A DNA stretch of 64,000 nt from Nematostella vectensis (Eukaryota > Cnidaria > Anthozoa > Actiniaria > Edwardsiidae): positions 3,795,001 through 3,859,000 of the forward strand of contig NC_064039.1 of assembly GCF_932526225.1 (NCBI RefSeq), in the 5' to 3' direction. The stretch's first letter is position 1, and every line of letters begins with the position of its first letter. The translations under genes and the position numbers were made by a program. Of the stretch, positions 13,001 through 24,600 are shown in pieces. A model generated the notes under the pieces. It had not been told where the DNA came from. It made no database searches and saw only the letters and a list, made by a program, of their open reading frames with translations.

Positions 13001-14504
13001 ATCTAAGATCTTATTTCAACAAGCAATGAAAACTTCATTGAATAGACAAATTTAAAAGATATATTTCTTCTTGTCCTAAAATATTTTGAAAAAATAAAAA
13101 GCCTTTTATTTTTTTTTCAGAATGACTCCTAGGACTTTGTTAGGAATTTTTTGAAATCATTTATTGACTGACAAATTAAATAAGGAACGAGTTCATATAA
13201 CTCCTTAAGATTGTTTGCTCCAAATGTCAACAGTAATCTAAACGCCAATTACTAGTTGATGAATTATCAAGTGATGTTAATTTTTTGCTCGCAAATAGAA
13301 TAATATTGTTATCCATCAATCGACACAGAAAAGCTCATGTAGCTTATGTAGACTTAATAGAACTGAGAAATACTTTTTTACTGGGATTTATAAGGCTTGA
13401 AAAATACGTCACAACCTTTATCTTTAAGTCAATGAGGGTTGAAAAATACCCTGGTCGAGAAAAGTAATATAATTTCACTGAAGGGGCTGTCGCAGACAAC
13501 AGGAACGACATTCCTCCATTATTTAATCTATTATTGTCTAAAAACTGATTTTCTGTAAAGCATGTCTTTAAAGGGAATGTTCTGTTGTTCACTTCCTTTA
13601 TGTATATTTATCCGTACTTGTCTAAAAAAACAGCTATCATTGTCTTTCAAACATTAATTGTTATGTTTCAAATGATTGTTTTGGTATATTTACGAATCCT
13701 GTTATACATTTGTGTGATTATTTTGTTATATTCACAGCGGCGTAGACATTTTTAACAGAAGGGGGGCCCAAAAAGGCCCTTTCATGGCATTTTCTTCCTG
13801 TATTTTAGTTAATGTCTCATACATTTACTGTATTTTTGGCTGCTAGAAGGGGCTCGGGCCCCCTTGACAACCCCCCTGGCTACACCCCTGATTCACGCCT
13901 CCTGTTTGCATAATTTTTAGGTTATGGACAAATGGCTCCAGCAACTGTGTGGGGAAGAGTGTTCTGCATCTTCTACGCCATCTTCGGTATCCCCATCACT
14001 GGCCTCATGCTTAAATCCATCGGAGAGCGCATTACTGAAGGCATCGCAGATTTCTGGCGGATCATCGACCGACGTCTCTTTAACCGCGATCCTAAAAGTA
14101 TTCACATGAAGACGGTGTTAACAGTCTTTGCACTTGTCATAACCATGCTTCTCGTTCTGGCAGCACTGGCAGTAGAATACGAAGGCTGGACTTACTTTCA
14201 AGGCATCTATTTTGGGTTCATCACCCTTAGTACCATCGGATTTGGAGACTACGTACCCGCCCACCCATCCAAGGACGAGACTAACCACCCTGCCTTCGTC
14301 ATCATCTTCACGCTTATCACATTTCTCTACTTCACTGTTGGTCTAGCGCTTGTCTCCAGTGCCCTGCTCGCGATCAGTCGATTATTTGAGGATGAACCGC
14401 CTTGGGGATTTATATCACTCATGAATCAAGATGACGACGAGGAGGAGAGGATGATGCGGGAGAAGGTGCAGGCGATGAGTCGAGCTGCAGGCACGGACGG
14501 GTAA
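6754..14504 (+). CDS. two-pore-domain (K2P) potassium channel, TREK/TALK-like, two exons
   Basis: The coding sequence joins 6754-7081 and 13921-14504 and encodes 303 residues. It starts at the first ATG after a TATA-type promoter. K2P subunits dimerise in the plasma membrane and give the background K+ conductance that sets resting potential. The layout is typical: TM1 at residues 19-40, a long extracellular cap with an N-glycosylation sequon N64-I-S, first filter TTIGYG at 107-112, TM2 at about 124-140, TM3 at about 173-194, second filter STIGFG at 213-218, and TM4 at about 233-260. The tail is short, acidic and basic in turn (DDDEEE, then MMREK). The DYVP after the second filter resembles TREK and TALK channels more than TASK; the subfamily is an inference. 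The single intron (6839 bp, GTAAGT...TTTTTAG) splits the Gly110 codon of the first filter in phase 1, a position I recall as shared by many K2P genes. Both termini are inside the window and no break is seen. Confidence 0.93.
7082..13734 (+). other. K2P intron, main part
   Basis: This is AT-rich intronic sequence with no gene recognised. Open frames here are below 100 codons, lack family features and are regarded as chance. A poly-G tract lies at 11213-11225. Around 7215-7300 the minus strand has a tRNA A-box-like segment (TGGCTCAACGGG) without a proper tRNA fold; it may be SINE debris. Confidence 0.6.
13735..13890. mobile_element. 156-bp hAT-like MITE in the K2P intron
   Basis: The left end CAGCGGCGTAGAC and the reverse complement of the right end, CAGGGGTGTAGCC, are imperfect terminal inverted repeats of the CAGGGGCGTAGCC type often seen on hAT-derived elements. 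Inside, GGGGGGCCC and GGGCCCCC extend the pairing. ATTCA occurs on both flanks (13730-13734 and 13891-13895) and may be a shortened target duplication; hAT normally leaves 8 bp. The element ends 30 bp before the splice acceptor of exon 2. Confidence 0.6.
13921..14504 (+). CDS. K2P channel exon 2
   Basis: This exon encodes the rest of the protein from the split Gly110 (completing TTIGYG) through TM2, TM3, the second pore and TM4 to a TAA at 14502-14504. The acceptor is ATAATTTTTAG ending at 13920. The join restores a perfect GYGQMAP sequence, which fixes the splice. Confidence 0.92.
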
Positions 14505-15127
14505 CCTGTGTTAACAAATACAGGACATTCCCTGCACTCGCGAATCCGTATCGGACCAGAGACATCAACGGATGATGAGGCATAATCAATACCGGGAACT
14601 CTTGGGGTTACGGGACTCACTTGACTTCTCTTCTAATATGGAAGATTCGCATGCTAATCAGAATCTAAGGCTTTCTACGTGTGAATTAACCAAATCTTTG
14701 CGGTATGTTTAGAAACATTTTGTGGTGTGGGACTCACCAGTCTTCACGTCAAATTTTCAAGCTACTCAGGAAATTAAGACTTTCTACGTCGAATTGCACC
14801 AGATTATTGCGGTAACCTATTTACTCTGAGCTTCAGTACATTCTACGTTTGGTGGTGATACATTTTCTTGCATGCGTTATTCACGGGTATCAGTTAATCT
14901 ACACTATCTGCATCCTACACTAAAGGGGTGTTTCTTTTTATTTCTTCTCATTTATTTTGCGGAAAACTTCAATATAAAGAGGAACTTTTCAAAAGAACTT
15001 CCTTTTATCAAGAAAGGACACGCAGAAACCCAGATCAATTTATTTTTCTACAAACAAATAATGACGATGGAATTTTCCTATGGAGCATGTCTTCGATATC
15101 AACATGAAGGAACGTTAGAAAATCGGA

Positions 15128-15449
15128 ATGGGATGGATGATGGTGGTGATGTTGATGATGATGGTTATGATGATAATGACTATGATGGTGATGATGATGA
15201 TGGTGATGATGATGATGGTGATGATGATGATGGTGATGGTGATGGTGATGGTGATGATGATGATGATGATGATGAGGATGAGGATGATGAGGATGATGGT
15301 GATGATGGTGATGATGATGATGGTGATGGTGATGGTGATGGTGATGGTGATGATGATGATGATGATGATGAGGATGATGAGGATGATGGTAATGATGATG
15401 GTGAAGATGAGGATGATGGTGATGATGATTGTGAAGATGAGGATGATGG

Positions 15450-15481
<32 letters not shown>

Positions 15482-15499
15482 AGGATGAATTTGATGGTC
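15128..15499. repeat. GAT/GGT microsatellite
   Basis: About 370 bp of imperfect GATGAT, GATGGT and GATGAG repeats lie about 620 bp after the K2P stop codon. All three frames stay open on both strands because the unit is a multiple of three. The Asp-rich, Met-rich and Ile-rich ORFs are products of the repeat and should not be annotated as genes. It may lie in the K2P 3' UTR. Confidence 0.9.
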
Positions 15500-18400
15500 T
15501 TGCTGTTGTTGACTCTTATCATGGGTTTGGAGAAGGAGCTTTGTTGCAAAGAGAGTGTAATTTTCAGCAAGCCTCAGACGCTATACTACATTATCCTCAA
15601 GACAAGCAAACATCACTGCCATTCGCGGAGCTAGATCTCCTGCTTCATCCTCAAGCCACTCTTGAAATCTCATGACCAAATCGTCAAGCCGCGGGAGTGC
15701 CGTACAGGTTAGTTAGAGATAAAACCACCAACAATTGTGGCTCTAAATACTCGTAAGCATAAAGAAAATATATTTTTGGAATAATATCCGTTTAGATTCG
15801 TAGCAAAGCATGATGAATAGGGAGTTTGCCTAGACGTCACGTCCACCGAACAGTCTATTTACTATTTTTTGTTATGTTCACTTTAATGTCGCTATTTCTT
15901 TGTATGTGCACTATTCTTTTTTCTCAGAAACAAGACCACCGGGAGGCAGTGATTAGTGCAAACTCCCTATAAACCCTGTAGGGGATCGAGTTTGGCCATA
16001 TTCTGCGTCATTTCGTTTTTTTGAGAAACTTTGAGGAAACATGCTATACCTCGTAACATTTATGACTTAGACAGGCATCTTAACTATGTTTTCCTACCAC
16101 TCAGCAATTAACCTTAAATGTATTTGATGATTGAAGTTGGATTAATTTTTCCTTGTCCTCAATAAGAAATAATGGTAGGTTACGTGAGACTAACTTTAAT
16201 CTAGACTTTTACTGTGTTCCTACCCCTAGGTTTACAAAAATGTCACGTATATAAACAAAAAAATATACGATAGAGTGCGGCCAGTGGAATGTTTGTTTTT
16301 GGGCCACGCAAACATAGGTAAATGTGCATTCTCTCAAAACAAAATTGAATTTTGCATTAGGACAAAACCTAGTGGTCGGTGACTTAAGATCATTATCATC
16401 AATGGCACCCCCTAGATCTTTTAAAGGGATGCTCCTATCATATATGTTCTAGTAAATGTTGATAATGTGATGTGACGGAATAGCCGGAACTTTCAAAATC
16501 CTTCCGGTTTTACAAACGACTCTATTTTTCTGCTGCCGGGAGTTAGAAAAAAAAGACATAAATTATTATAAGAATATAATGAGGTTACTCGGGCAGTAAG
16601 CCTCAGCCTCCGGTAAGGCGAGAAATTAAAAACGGAGTAATATATATCACACATATCTATTAAAATTTAAATTGTATATAGGCGTTCGGGAGTTAAATTT
16701 TCATAAAATATCAGCACCGCTGGGCCAAAAGTTCGGGGATGTCAACAAGCCAAAAAGGACTCTGACCTATAATGCGAGGAAATGAGGGACAGAATGATCC
16801 GATAGATCGAACGTTTGGAGAATGGTACATTGACGAATAGAGCTCGCACACTCGATGGTTCCCTCGCTCGCTCACCCACTGACTCTTGTCATGTTAATTA
16901 AGGGTTTGAATGTCAGAAAGGTCATGGAAGTGTAGGACTTAAGAAAATAAAAACATGATCTAAGTGATCTTTTGATTGCAATTCGTATTAGCAGTTCGCA
17001 GATATTTATCAGTGTGATCTTATCTTTCTTTAGACCTTTGGGGGTAACTAACGACATCCCAACCCTATCACTACATTAACTATTATGTATTAGCCAATCT
17101 TAGGGATTTCCCTTTTCAATGATTTGTTTCACCTGACTAATCTTTTTTCTACTATTGGGTATTGAAACGACCAGTTATACTGTCGCGGGAATCCAATATT
17201 CCGTGCTTATTTGGCACAAGGTTCTAATATAATCATTCTCTATGATATCTGTGCTACGTGTTTGCAGGTAATAATTCGTACGTAGTGACGTAGTTTTTGC
17301 TTTCTGCGTCAAAGGAATACCCGTGCTGTGATTACAAAGTCGTCATCTACTTCTGTATCGAACAATGAGTCTATAAAGCCCCGGCCATGAACTTACATGA
17401 TAGAAAAGCTAATGTTCTTAGCACTCCGTAATACGCTTATCTTAACCAATGTTGTTCCGGGCATTAATTTACTGAAATTCATCTGAAAGCTTTCAGCTCT
17501 TCTTTGTTGATTATCAACATATCAGCATTGGGATTTTAGTTTATACCTTTTAGCAGTTTTAGTGGGAACCTCTTGTAGGATGGATTACTGATGCTGCCGG
17601 AGATTGCTGACCTAATTCCTGTTTGTTTTGAAACTGTTCTGATTGTGGAAGTCCGCCAAATTTCTTTGATTCTAAAATTTGGATTTCAAATACAATTGGA
17701 AATAAAATGAGTTCTCTCACAGGCGTACCAGATAGTGTCGAGCAATGTGGGTGAGCGTCCTGTCTGAAAATAGTTACTGAGCTTGAGGCTACTAATTGTT
17801 TTAGTAGAAATCGCTTAGATGGCCAATCTCAATATTTATTCATTAAATTAATAGATTATTTATTCTACGCGATGTGAACGCGGTCTTTAACCATCCAATC
17901 AGAGCGCGCAATTTTCGACATTTTACCACTATGAGATTTCTACTAGGTTAGGCGGAGATTGAGCCCCGGACCTTTTGTACAGCGGTGCTGCAATTTGTGT
18001 TTCTTTCCATGAAAGTATTTCAGCATGTAGCAAAACTTGTTTTAAAAGTATAAAGTTCAAATGCAAAGTGTGTTGGTCATCATATAAAAGTGGATTAGGT
18101 ATGACCTACAGTAAACACCTCCTTCCCGCATAAAATGAACATATCCCTGATGATCTTACCTACTGAAAACAGCTTTTCTTAGTTAATCAATTCACTTGTC
18201 CTTTTTCTTCTTACAATCGTGCAATCGTCGGGCTTTAGGATAGTTAGAGAAGAGATAGTTTGTCGCATCACGTTTAAACAGCCCCAGGATGACACGTGAC
18301 CTTACAGTGGGTAAATGTCAATTGATCTCTTACTATTCCATCTACAGTCGTAAGTTGCACTTTAAACTGCTTTTAAAACTTGTTTGTTACATGCTCTATC

Positions 18401-19964
18401 TCGTTTTGGATAAGGAAAGTTGGGATTAATTAGGTGTGGATAGAACTTCTACAGTTGACCTCATCTAGCTAGCACTTACAAATGGAACCAGAATAGAATA
18501 TTCAAACTACATATGTCAGCATGGTTTATTTTAATATGTATATTATGCAGTCGATTATTTTCAGATCGTATTTTTGTTACTTTATGATAAAATCAGCGTT
18601 AGATATGTAGAGACAGTGTTATTGCTAAGGGTGACATTATAAACTAAAGTAAAATATGGAGGAATATTTTTTGATAACTTCAGTGTATTTATCCGTTCTC
18701 TCGCAACACCAAAATTCATTCGTGACTCCATGTATGCTATTTTTCCATGTGACCAAGTTAGCGCACCATGTACATCCGTGGCAGACCAGTATGGGGTTGT
18801 GAGTTTAATAGCAGGCGCGTACAAAGGATTGGCTGAGGTGAGTTGCGCAGTCATAGGTACAGTATAATATTGAAAAAGCATCGTATCTAAAGATTCCTTA
18901 ACAAGAAATGGACCCATTTTTTGACGTCAAGGATGCGATTCGCACCCCGCTGTGTACGCGCCTGAATAGAACCATGTTTTAAAACAAATTGTGCAATTCT
19001 AGAAAAGATCCATACCTCTTCCGGACCCTCCCCATCCTCCAGGATTCCAATCCAGAGGGCTATAATCAGCCTCTCACCCACCCTAAGAGTTTCTAATTTC
19101 CTCCGTGGGGGGAGGGGTGCAGATTTTTTCTGGAAGAACAAAATGATAATGACAGACAATAGAAGGGTTCAAGAACCTTATTTTCCATAAACTGAACAAC
19201 CTTTTGGAAAATCCTTGACCTGCCACTGAAAGCAGAAAACGAAACAACACGTAAAAACGTGTTTGGGAATCACCACAGATCTTCTCCAACAGTATATATA
19301 ATCTTTTAGCAGAAATATATATATAAGATAAAGATCGATGTAATCTTTTTTTATCTTTTTATATGATTTCTTTGAAACCCATACAGAAGAGCCAAGAATG
19401 TTTGATGGTGTTGTGACGATGAGCGGTTTTTCTATTGGGAAAAGGGGAGAATTTCCTATATGTACTACCAAGGCGAAGTAGGATGGTGAATAAAACAATA
19501 TCACTAAGCGCACTTGTTATTTTGCTTTATATTGGAGAACTCATTACAGTATGCTATTTTATCTCCACGTAACCCCCTCTTGAACTTCTAGTCAAACACC
19601 CTATTCTCCACCAGGGCTAGGTCTTAGCGCTACAGGAACTTTTATAGCTGCAAAACAAAAACTAAAAATAGTGGGCCTCCAAGCTTTTTTTTCCCTGTGC
19701 AATGCCATGGACACCTCACTCAGAAAAAATGTGGACTTTAGAAGCACACTAGCATACACACATTGGCACCAGCCGGGCCAAGACGGGACGTTAGCACAGT
19801 CTATTACCCGTGCAGTTCGGCAACCATGGACAGCTGTTTCGTCCTGATTAGGACTTGTCAGCACTGTAACTGACTATATACTTATTTCATATCCTAATTA
19901 AACCTATGCTGCGAGATCTGGGGCTCTTAACTGGAAAATATAACGAGCTTCGAGACCTAATAGA
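15500..19964. other. non-coding, no gene recognised
   Basis: This is AT-rich sequence without a convincing coding frame. A CCAATCAGAGCGCGC motif occurs at about 17896-17910; similar motifs recur at 41454-41468 and 42207-42221, so it is probably repeat-derived. A G-rich tract at about 19102-19117 followed by TTTTTTCTGGAA resembles the sequence that follows the poly-G run at 61777-61800. Confidence 0.5.
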
Positions 19965-20240
19965 ACAAGTTCAAGTGCGTTTTTGTAAACGACTACTAGG
20001 AGTTAGTAGAAGGGCAGTTAACAAAGCGAGTAGAGTTAGGGAGTCCCCCAGTGATTGTTGAGGTAAAATCATTCGCTATAACTTTTTGTACACGCGTTAT
20101 ACCCCTTCCTGATGAAAGGCTAGCTGAGATTGCTTACTCAGAAATGATCTCATGCGAAGGAAGAAAAAATTGGGCAATGCACATTAAATCACTTTTATTC
20201 CAATCTGGTTTCGGTTATGTGTCACAGGACTCGGCAAATA
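19965..20240 (+). mobile_element. decayed LINE fragment (region after reverse transcriptase)
   Basis: Two short frames, out of phase with each other, read like the region C-terminal to the reverse transcriptase of non-LTR elements. One contains RFCKRLLGVS, which then hits a stop. The other contains IPLPDERLAEIAY followed by GRKNWAMHIKSLL and a GFGYV motif. The shift and stop show a dead copy. It is cut off at 20240 by the MITE insertion. The match is by memory of the family pattern, so the clade is not assigned. Confidence 0.5.
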
Positions 20241-20242
20241 TA

Positions 20243-21058
20243 AGGGGCTGTGCAATAATTATCAGAAGGGGTGGCTGTAAAACCAGAGGGGGGGCACTAA
20301 GTTAAAATGTTACCAAGATAGAAGGGTCAGCCTTAACTTTTTCACAAAAAGGGGGGGCTTACCCCAAATGACATCAAAATGTTCGTTTTGTATCCAGATT
20401 TATCAAAATTTCGCGCTTCGCGCGCATATGGTTAAAAATGTATTTTTTTTATTAACACAAAATCGATGCAAACTTTAAGAACCTCTTTAGAGTTATCTCA
20501 CTAAGGACCGCTCTGTTCTATAAATCTCTATATATCTCAACCCTTAGCGACAAAAATGAGCTCGTTGTTTGTCTTGATGCCGCCTGAGCTCAAACTCAGA
20601 AAGCGGACTACTCCCGTTAGCACCCATGCTAGCAGCCACTCCAAGACGACAAAGGTAAGACTTGTTAAGCATTAAGGGAAGGTATCTCTTAGATGAAAAA
20701 CAAAATGCCGCGTACAACAATCTCAGGTCTATGGGCCTGTGTTAAACCATTTTTAATTACTCAATCCATTGTATTTATTAGACAGAAAGAAGAGAATTCA
20801 AACTCTGCTTTGGATCATTTAAGGAAAAAATAAAATTCTCAGATTCTCCAATGAAGCTTAAGACTTTTTTTTGGTCCTTAATTGTATATAGGCAATTATC
20901 CTCATGCCGAAATAGAATGCATTAGGAAACAAGTGACTACAGGTAGAATGTAGGAGGAGGAGGGGGGGGGGGGGTTGCTCTTCGTAATTTTTAAAGGACA
21001 GAAGGGGTGTCAGAGATAAACTTGACGCTCTCCTCCTGATAATTATTGCACAGTCCCT
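20243..21058. mobile_element. 816-bp non-autonomous DNA transposon (MITE) with TA target duplication
   Basis: The left end begins AGGGGCTGTGCAATAATTAT. The reverse complement of the right end begins AGGGACTGTGCAATAATTAT. The arms pair over roughly 27 bp with few mismatches. TA flanks both ends (20241-20242 and 21059-21060), as for Tc1/mariner-type insertions. No transposase frame is present inside. A run of G at 20961-20973 lies near the right end. Confidence 0.75.
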
Positions 21059-21589
21059 TAATCCATCTGAAAGAAAAGTAATTTTTCACTTTGTTTGTTT
21101 TTCGTACGATTTAACGTATAAGACCAGGCACAAAGAGGTCTTTGGCTACCTGTGTATCTACCAGTCAGACAACCTACGCCCCCCAAACATACCCCTCCTT
21201 TCCAGGCACCCTTTCCCACTTGGCTGAGTCACTCGTCCGTTCAAACTGCCTGATGACATATAAAGTAACAAACGCTAACTAAATTAAGTTGCAAAGGACC
21301 TAAAGACTAGATATTTTAAGGTCTGTCCCCGATCTGTCACCGCACGCAAAGTCGGGCCCACATCTTGGATTTCTCCGACATATTCTAGCACTTTCCGTAG
21401 TGGTGATCGGAAGATTTCGACTGAGACGTTGGGTATGGCCTCTGGACTCGACCCCAATCTACGTCCATGGGAAATTGCTTCCCCAAGCTCGCTGGCCACT
21501 ATACAGAGCGAGGCTCCTGGAACCAGATTGAAAAAGAGCCCGTTACAATATGTACAGCGGTGCTACCCATTGCGTAATTTGTTGTTTTC
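21059..21589. other. upstream region of the GPATCH4-like gene
   Basis: No gene is recognised. The last 250 bp are richer in CpG than the surroundings and have no TATA box near the gene start, fitting a housekeeping-type promoter. A minus-strand open frame at 21284-21499 begins with GTG and is not supported. Confidence 0.45.
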
Positions 21590-21600
21590 AAGATGGCGGG
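21590..21600 (+). promoter_or_regulatory. YY1-like AAGATGGCGG motif at the GPATCH4 start codon
   Basis: AAGATGGCGG at 21591-21600 overlaps the initiator ATG. This sequence matches the YY1 consensus that in animals often sits at the start of housekeeping genes. The motif is direct; binding is inferred. Confidence 0.4.
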
Positions 21601-21647
21601 TCTGGGTTTCGCGAGGAAACTGTTGGAGAAACACGGATGGGAAGAAG
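21593..21647 (+). CDS. GPATCH4: GPATCH4-like exon 1
   Basis: This exon encodes residues 1-18 and the first base of Gly19, beginning MAGLGFARKLLEKHGW, the first half of the G-patch. The donor is GAAG|GTAAAT. Confidence 0.85.
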
Positions 21648-24600
21648 GTAAATGCGCCTATCATCTATCTGTAAGCCATGGACACTCTTATCTAGGCATC
21701 ACGGTGGCTATTCGAAATAGTTGAAGCAGCAATCCGCTTTCGTTTAGTTTTAAATTCGCTTGTTTGGACGAGGACTCTTGTACCCACGTGTGCATGTAAT
21801 TTATAAGTTACTAACAAAAACAGGGTTACTGCTGTTACTTTTATGAATGTCTTGTTGTTTTGTGTAGCTTATTTGCCAAAATGTGTATTGCATTGATTCA
21901 ATGCGACTTGTTATCGGATTATTCAATTTATTCACGTGCTTTTAAGGAAATGTTTCGCTTATAAAAAGAGCCAAGTAAAAAAACTAACTAATGTTTCCCG
22001 TCCGGGTTCTCCAGTGCAACGTTATTTGACATAGGTGTACTGTATATCCGATACAATAGTGATGTAATGCATCATGGCAGTGCAAAAGGATACCTTGTCT
22101 CAATAATCAAGTATTAAACAAAACCTATATGGGATACTGCCTATGAAAAAGAAAGCAATGGATTGCAATTTTTTGTCAAAAGCAGAGATAATCATAATTT
22201 TTCTAAATCTTGAAAATAACTTGAGCATGCTCTAGACAAAATTCAAGCAGTGCCTTAAATATATATAATTGAACCAGTGTAGTAAACAGGGGTGGGTCTA
22301 GCAGCCCAGGGGGGGGGGATTGAACATCCTATAGATTTGCTACTGGTAAACCTGTGTTGCTTCTTTACATAGGAAATGAAGGTATTTACAAAATTGTAGT
22401 TTCTAAAGTATTGCCATCAGACTTAGATTACCATCCCATTGTAGGGAAAGGCCTTGGCAAAGAAGAAGGGGGTATCACTAAAGCCATAAAAGTTGGAGTA
22501 AAGAATGATACCAGAGGGGTAAGGATCTTGCAAGTAGTACAAATTGAGGCTACAAAAAACGGAAGCCTTAATAATGGATAATGAACAAAGTCATCCTGCC
22601 GTGGTAAAGTGGTCTTTTAATAGTGGCTTTTTTTAGATGTTTGTATTACATCAAAGACTTACAAAGTCACCTGAGATCATATTCTGTCTCATGCATGCCT
22701 TAGATATTTCTTTTATTTGCTTTGGGGACATCATTTTTTCATATGTTTTCTATAAATTCCTGCTCTAATAATGAGGCACTGCCCCATCTGTTCCGGCCTT
22801 GTCTAAGCGCATGGAGTTTTAATGTTTTGTTTTTTCATGTATTATGTTTTAACGCTATTCAGGTTGGGTTTGATCTTGGGGAGCAGTTTACTTTCCATTG
22901 GTGGGATCATGTCTTCAACAAAACTGCCAAATCCATAGTGGTCAAGGAATCAGAGGTACAGTATGTTGGTGTCTTGATACAGTACAGTACACCCTTACTG
23001 AAGAAGGCCAACCAACATTTTACACTTCTTTACAGTAGCACAGTATATTTTCTTTTTGTCAACAAAATATCTGGCTTCAATTGCAAATGGTTAAAGGAAG
23101 TGATTGATATAAATATCTGATTTCTGAACATTGGAGTCATACATCCTTATTTTCCTTAATTTTTCAAATATAGCAAATGGCTTTTTGAAAATAACCATAA
23201 AACAATGAAGAATCTGTATTAAGTTTTTTACTGTAATTGCAAAATGGTTTGAATGTAAGCCCCTCTTCTTCTGAGCAAAAAAAGGAAAGAAACGAAGGAA
23301 GAACAACAGTTAATTGAGAACCTAGAAATCCAAAACAAGATGGATGGAGTGAGACTGTGTGCACCTGCAATCACCTTGTGGTGTTATACTTTAAAGCTGC
23401 ATTGTCACCAGTTTACTTCCGGTCGATTACCTAACAATACCCAATGATTTTTAACGGAAAACGTGAAAAATATTTCAAAATATTGAAAGCAGTGTGTCTA
23501 TTTAAAGTTTCTTTGAGAATGTGATTGATAATTTAGAGCGGATGGCCTGTTAAATATTTCGGATTCTAATAGATTCTTTTGTCTTTTAACGGTTGAGGTT
23601 TCCGTCGGACCTCAGGAAGTAAACTGGTGACTGTGCGGCTTTAAGTATTTTATTACACTATAAAGTCCTGAGACGTCTGTAAAATATAGGCCCAAATTCA
23701 AAACATCAGAAATGAAAACTAAACATCACCAGACCCGGATACTCATGGATTCATTCAAGGCATAGACCACGTTCAAAAGCGCAAAGAAGCAATGTAATAG
23801 AATTGACTCCATTTCAAAATATTAACCTTGATTTCTGAATAATTTTGTAAACAAATGCTTAAACTCAGAAACATTTCATATCAAAAAAGAGAAGAAATTC
23901 CGAACTAGAAATCAAGACAAGCAAACACAGATCAAGTCACAAATAGATACCTTTATTGCGCTCTGTCAGGTTCTATTTTACAGCCATCAGCCACAATAAT
24001 GCTAAAACCTCCATTAGAAGCGAGTCTCCATGTTTAGGCTAAATTGCATGCCTGCACTGCATCATGGGAGTCTTGGAAACACCTTGACACAGAGGCAGGC
24101 AATCTCCTCCCCCAGAATCATAACAGCCCCAAAGCCAAACAAAACATTTCCGGGTCCAAGGAACCCAGAATAAGCCTGAAAACAATTTTTAAATAAGGTT
24201 AGGTAGCAAAGATGTACCACATTGGAGAGTATGAGGCCATTCACTAGAAAATTCCTTTCTTACTTGGTGAAACCCAAACAAGGTATTATCCCATTGAATC
24301 AACCTCAGCGTGCAAACTTCCATAAGCACAGCATTAATTATGCCCAAATAGACTTTATGATGTCCTAAGGCACTCTCCAGATGTGAAAAAGCTGTAATTT
24401 TTAGGCAAATTACAAGCAAAACTGTTGTAAGCAACAGGCTGTAGCAATGCCATGGCTAGATTGGAAAGACACCCCCGTGCATTGGGAACTTCAAAGCATA
24501 CCATCTTGGGTCAGTGGTAGCTTAACTTAATTAACTGGTAGTGTTTTACTTGAAATGGGGGGTTCTGTTTTCAGTCTGTTTTTCTTACAATTTTGCTCAA

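Noticed and set aside
14872-15634. Asp-rich, Met-rich and Ile-rich ORFs
   Set aside because: They are translations of the GAT/GGT microsatellite.
21284-21499. Minus-strand 71-codon frame divergent from GPATCH4
   Set aside because: The first codon is GTG, there is no family feature, and it lies in a CpG-richer promoter region where chance frames are longer.
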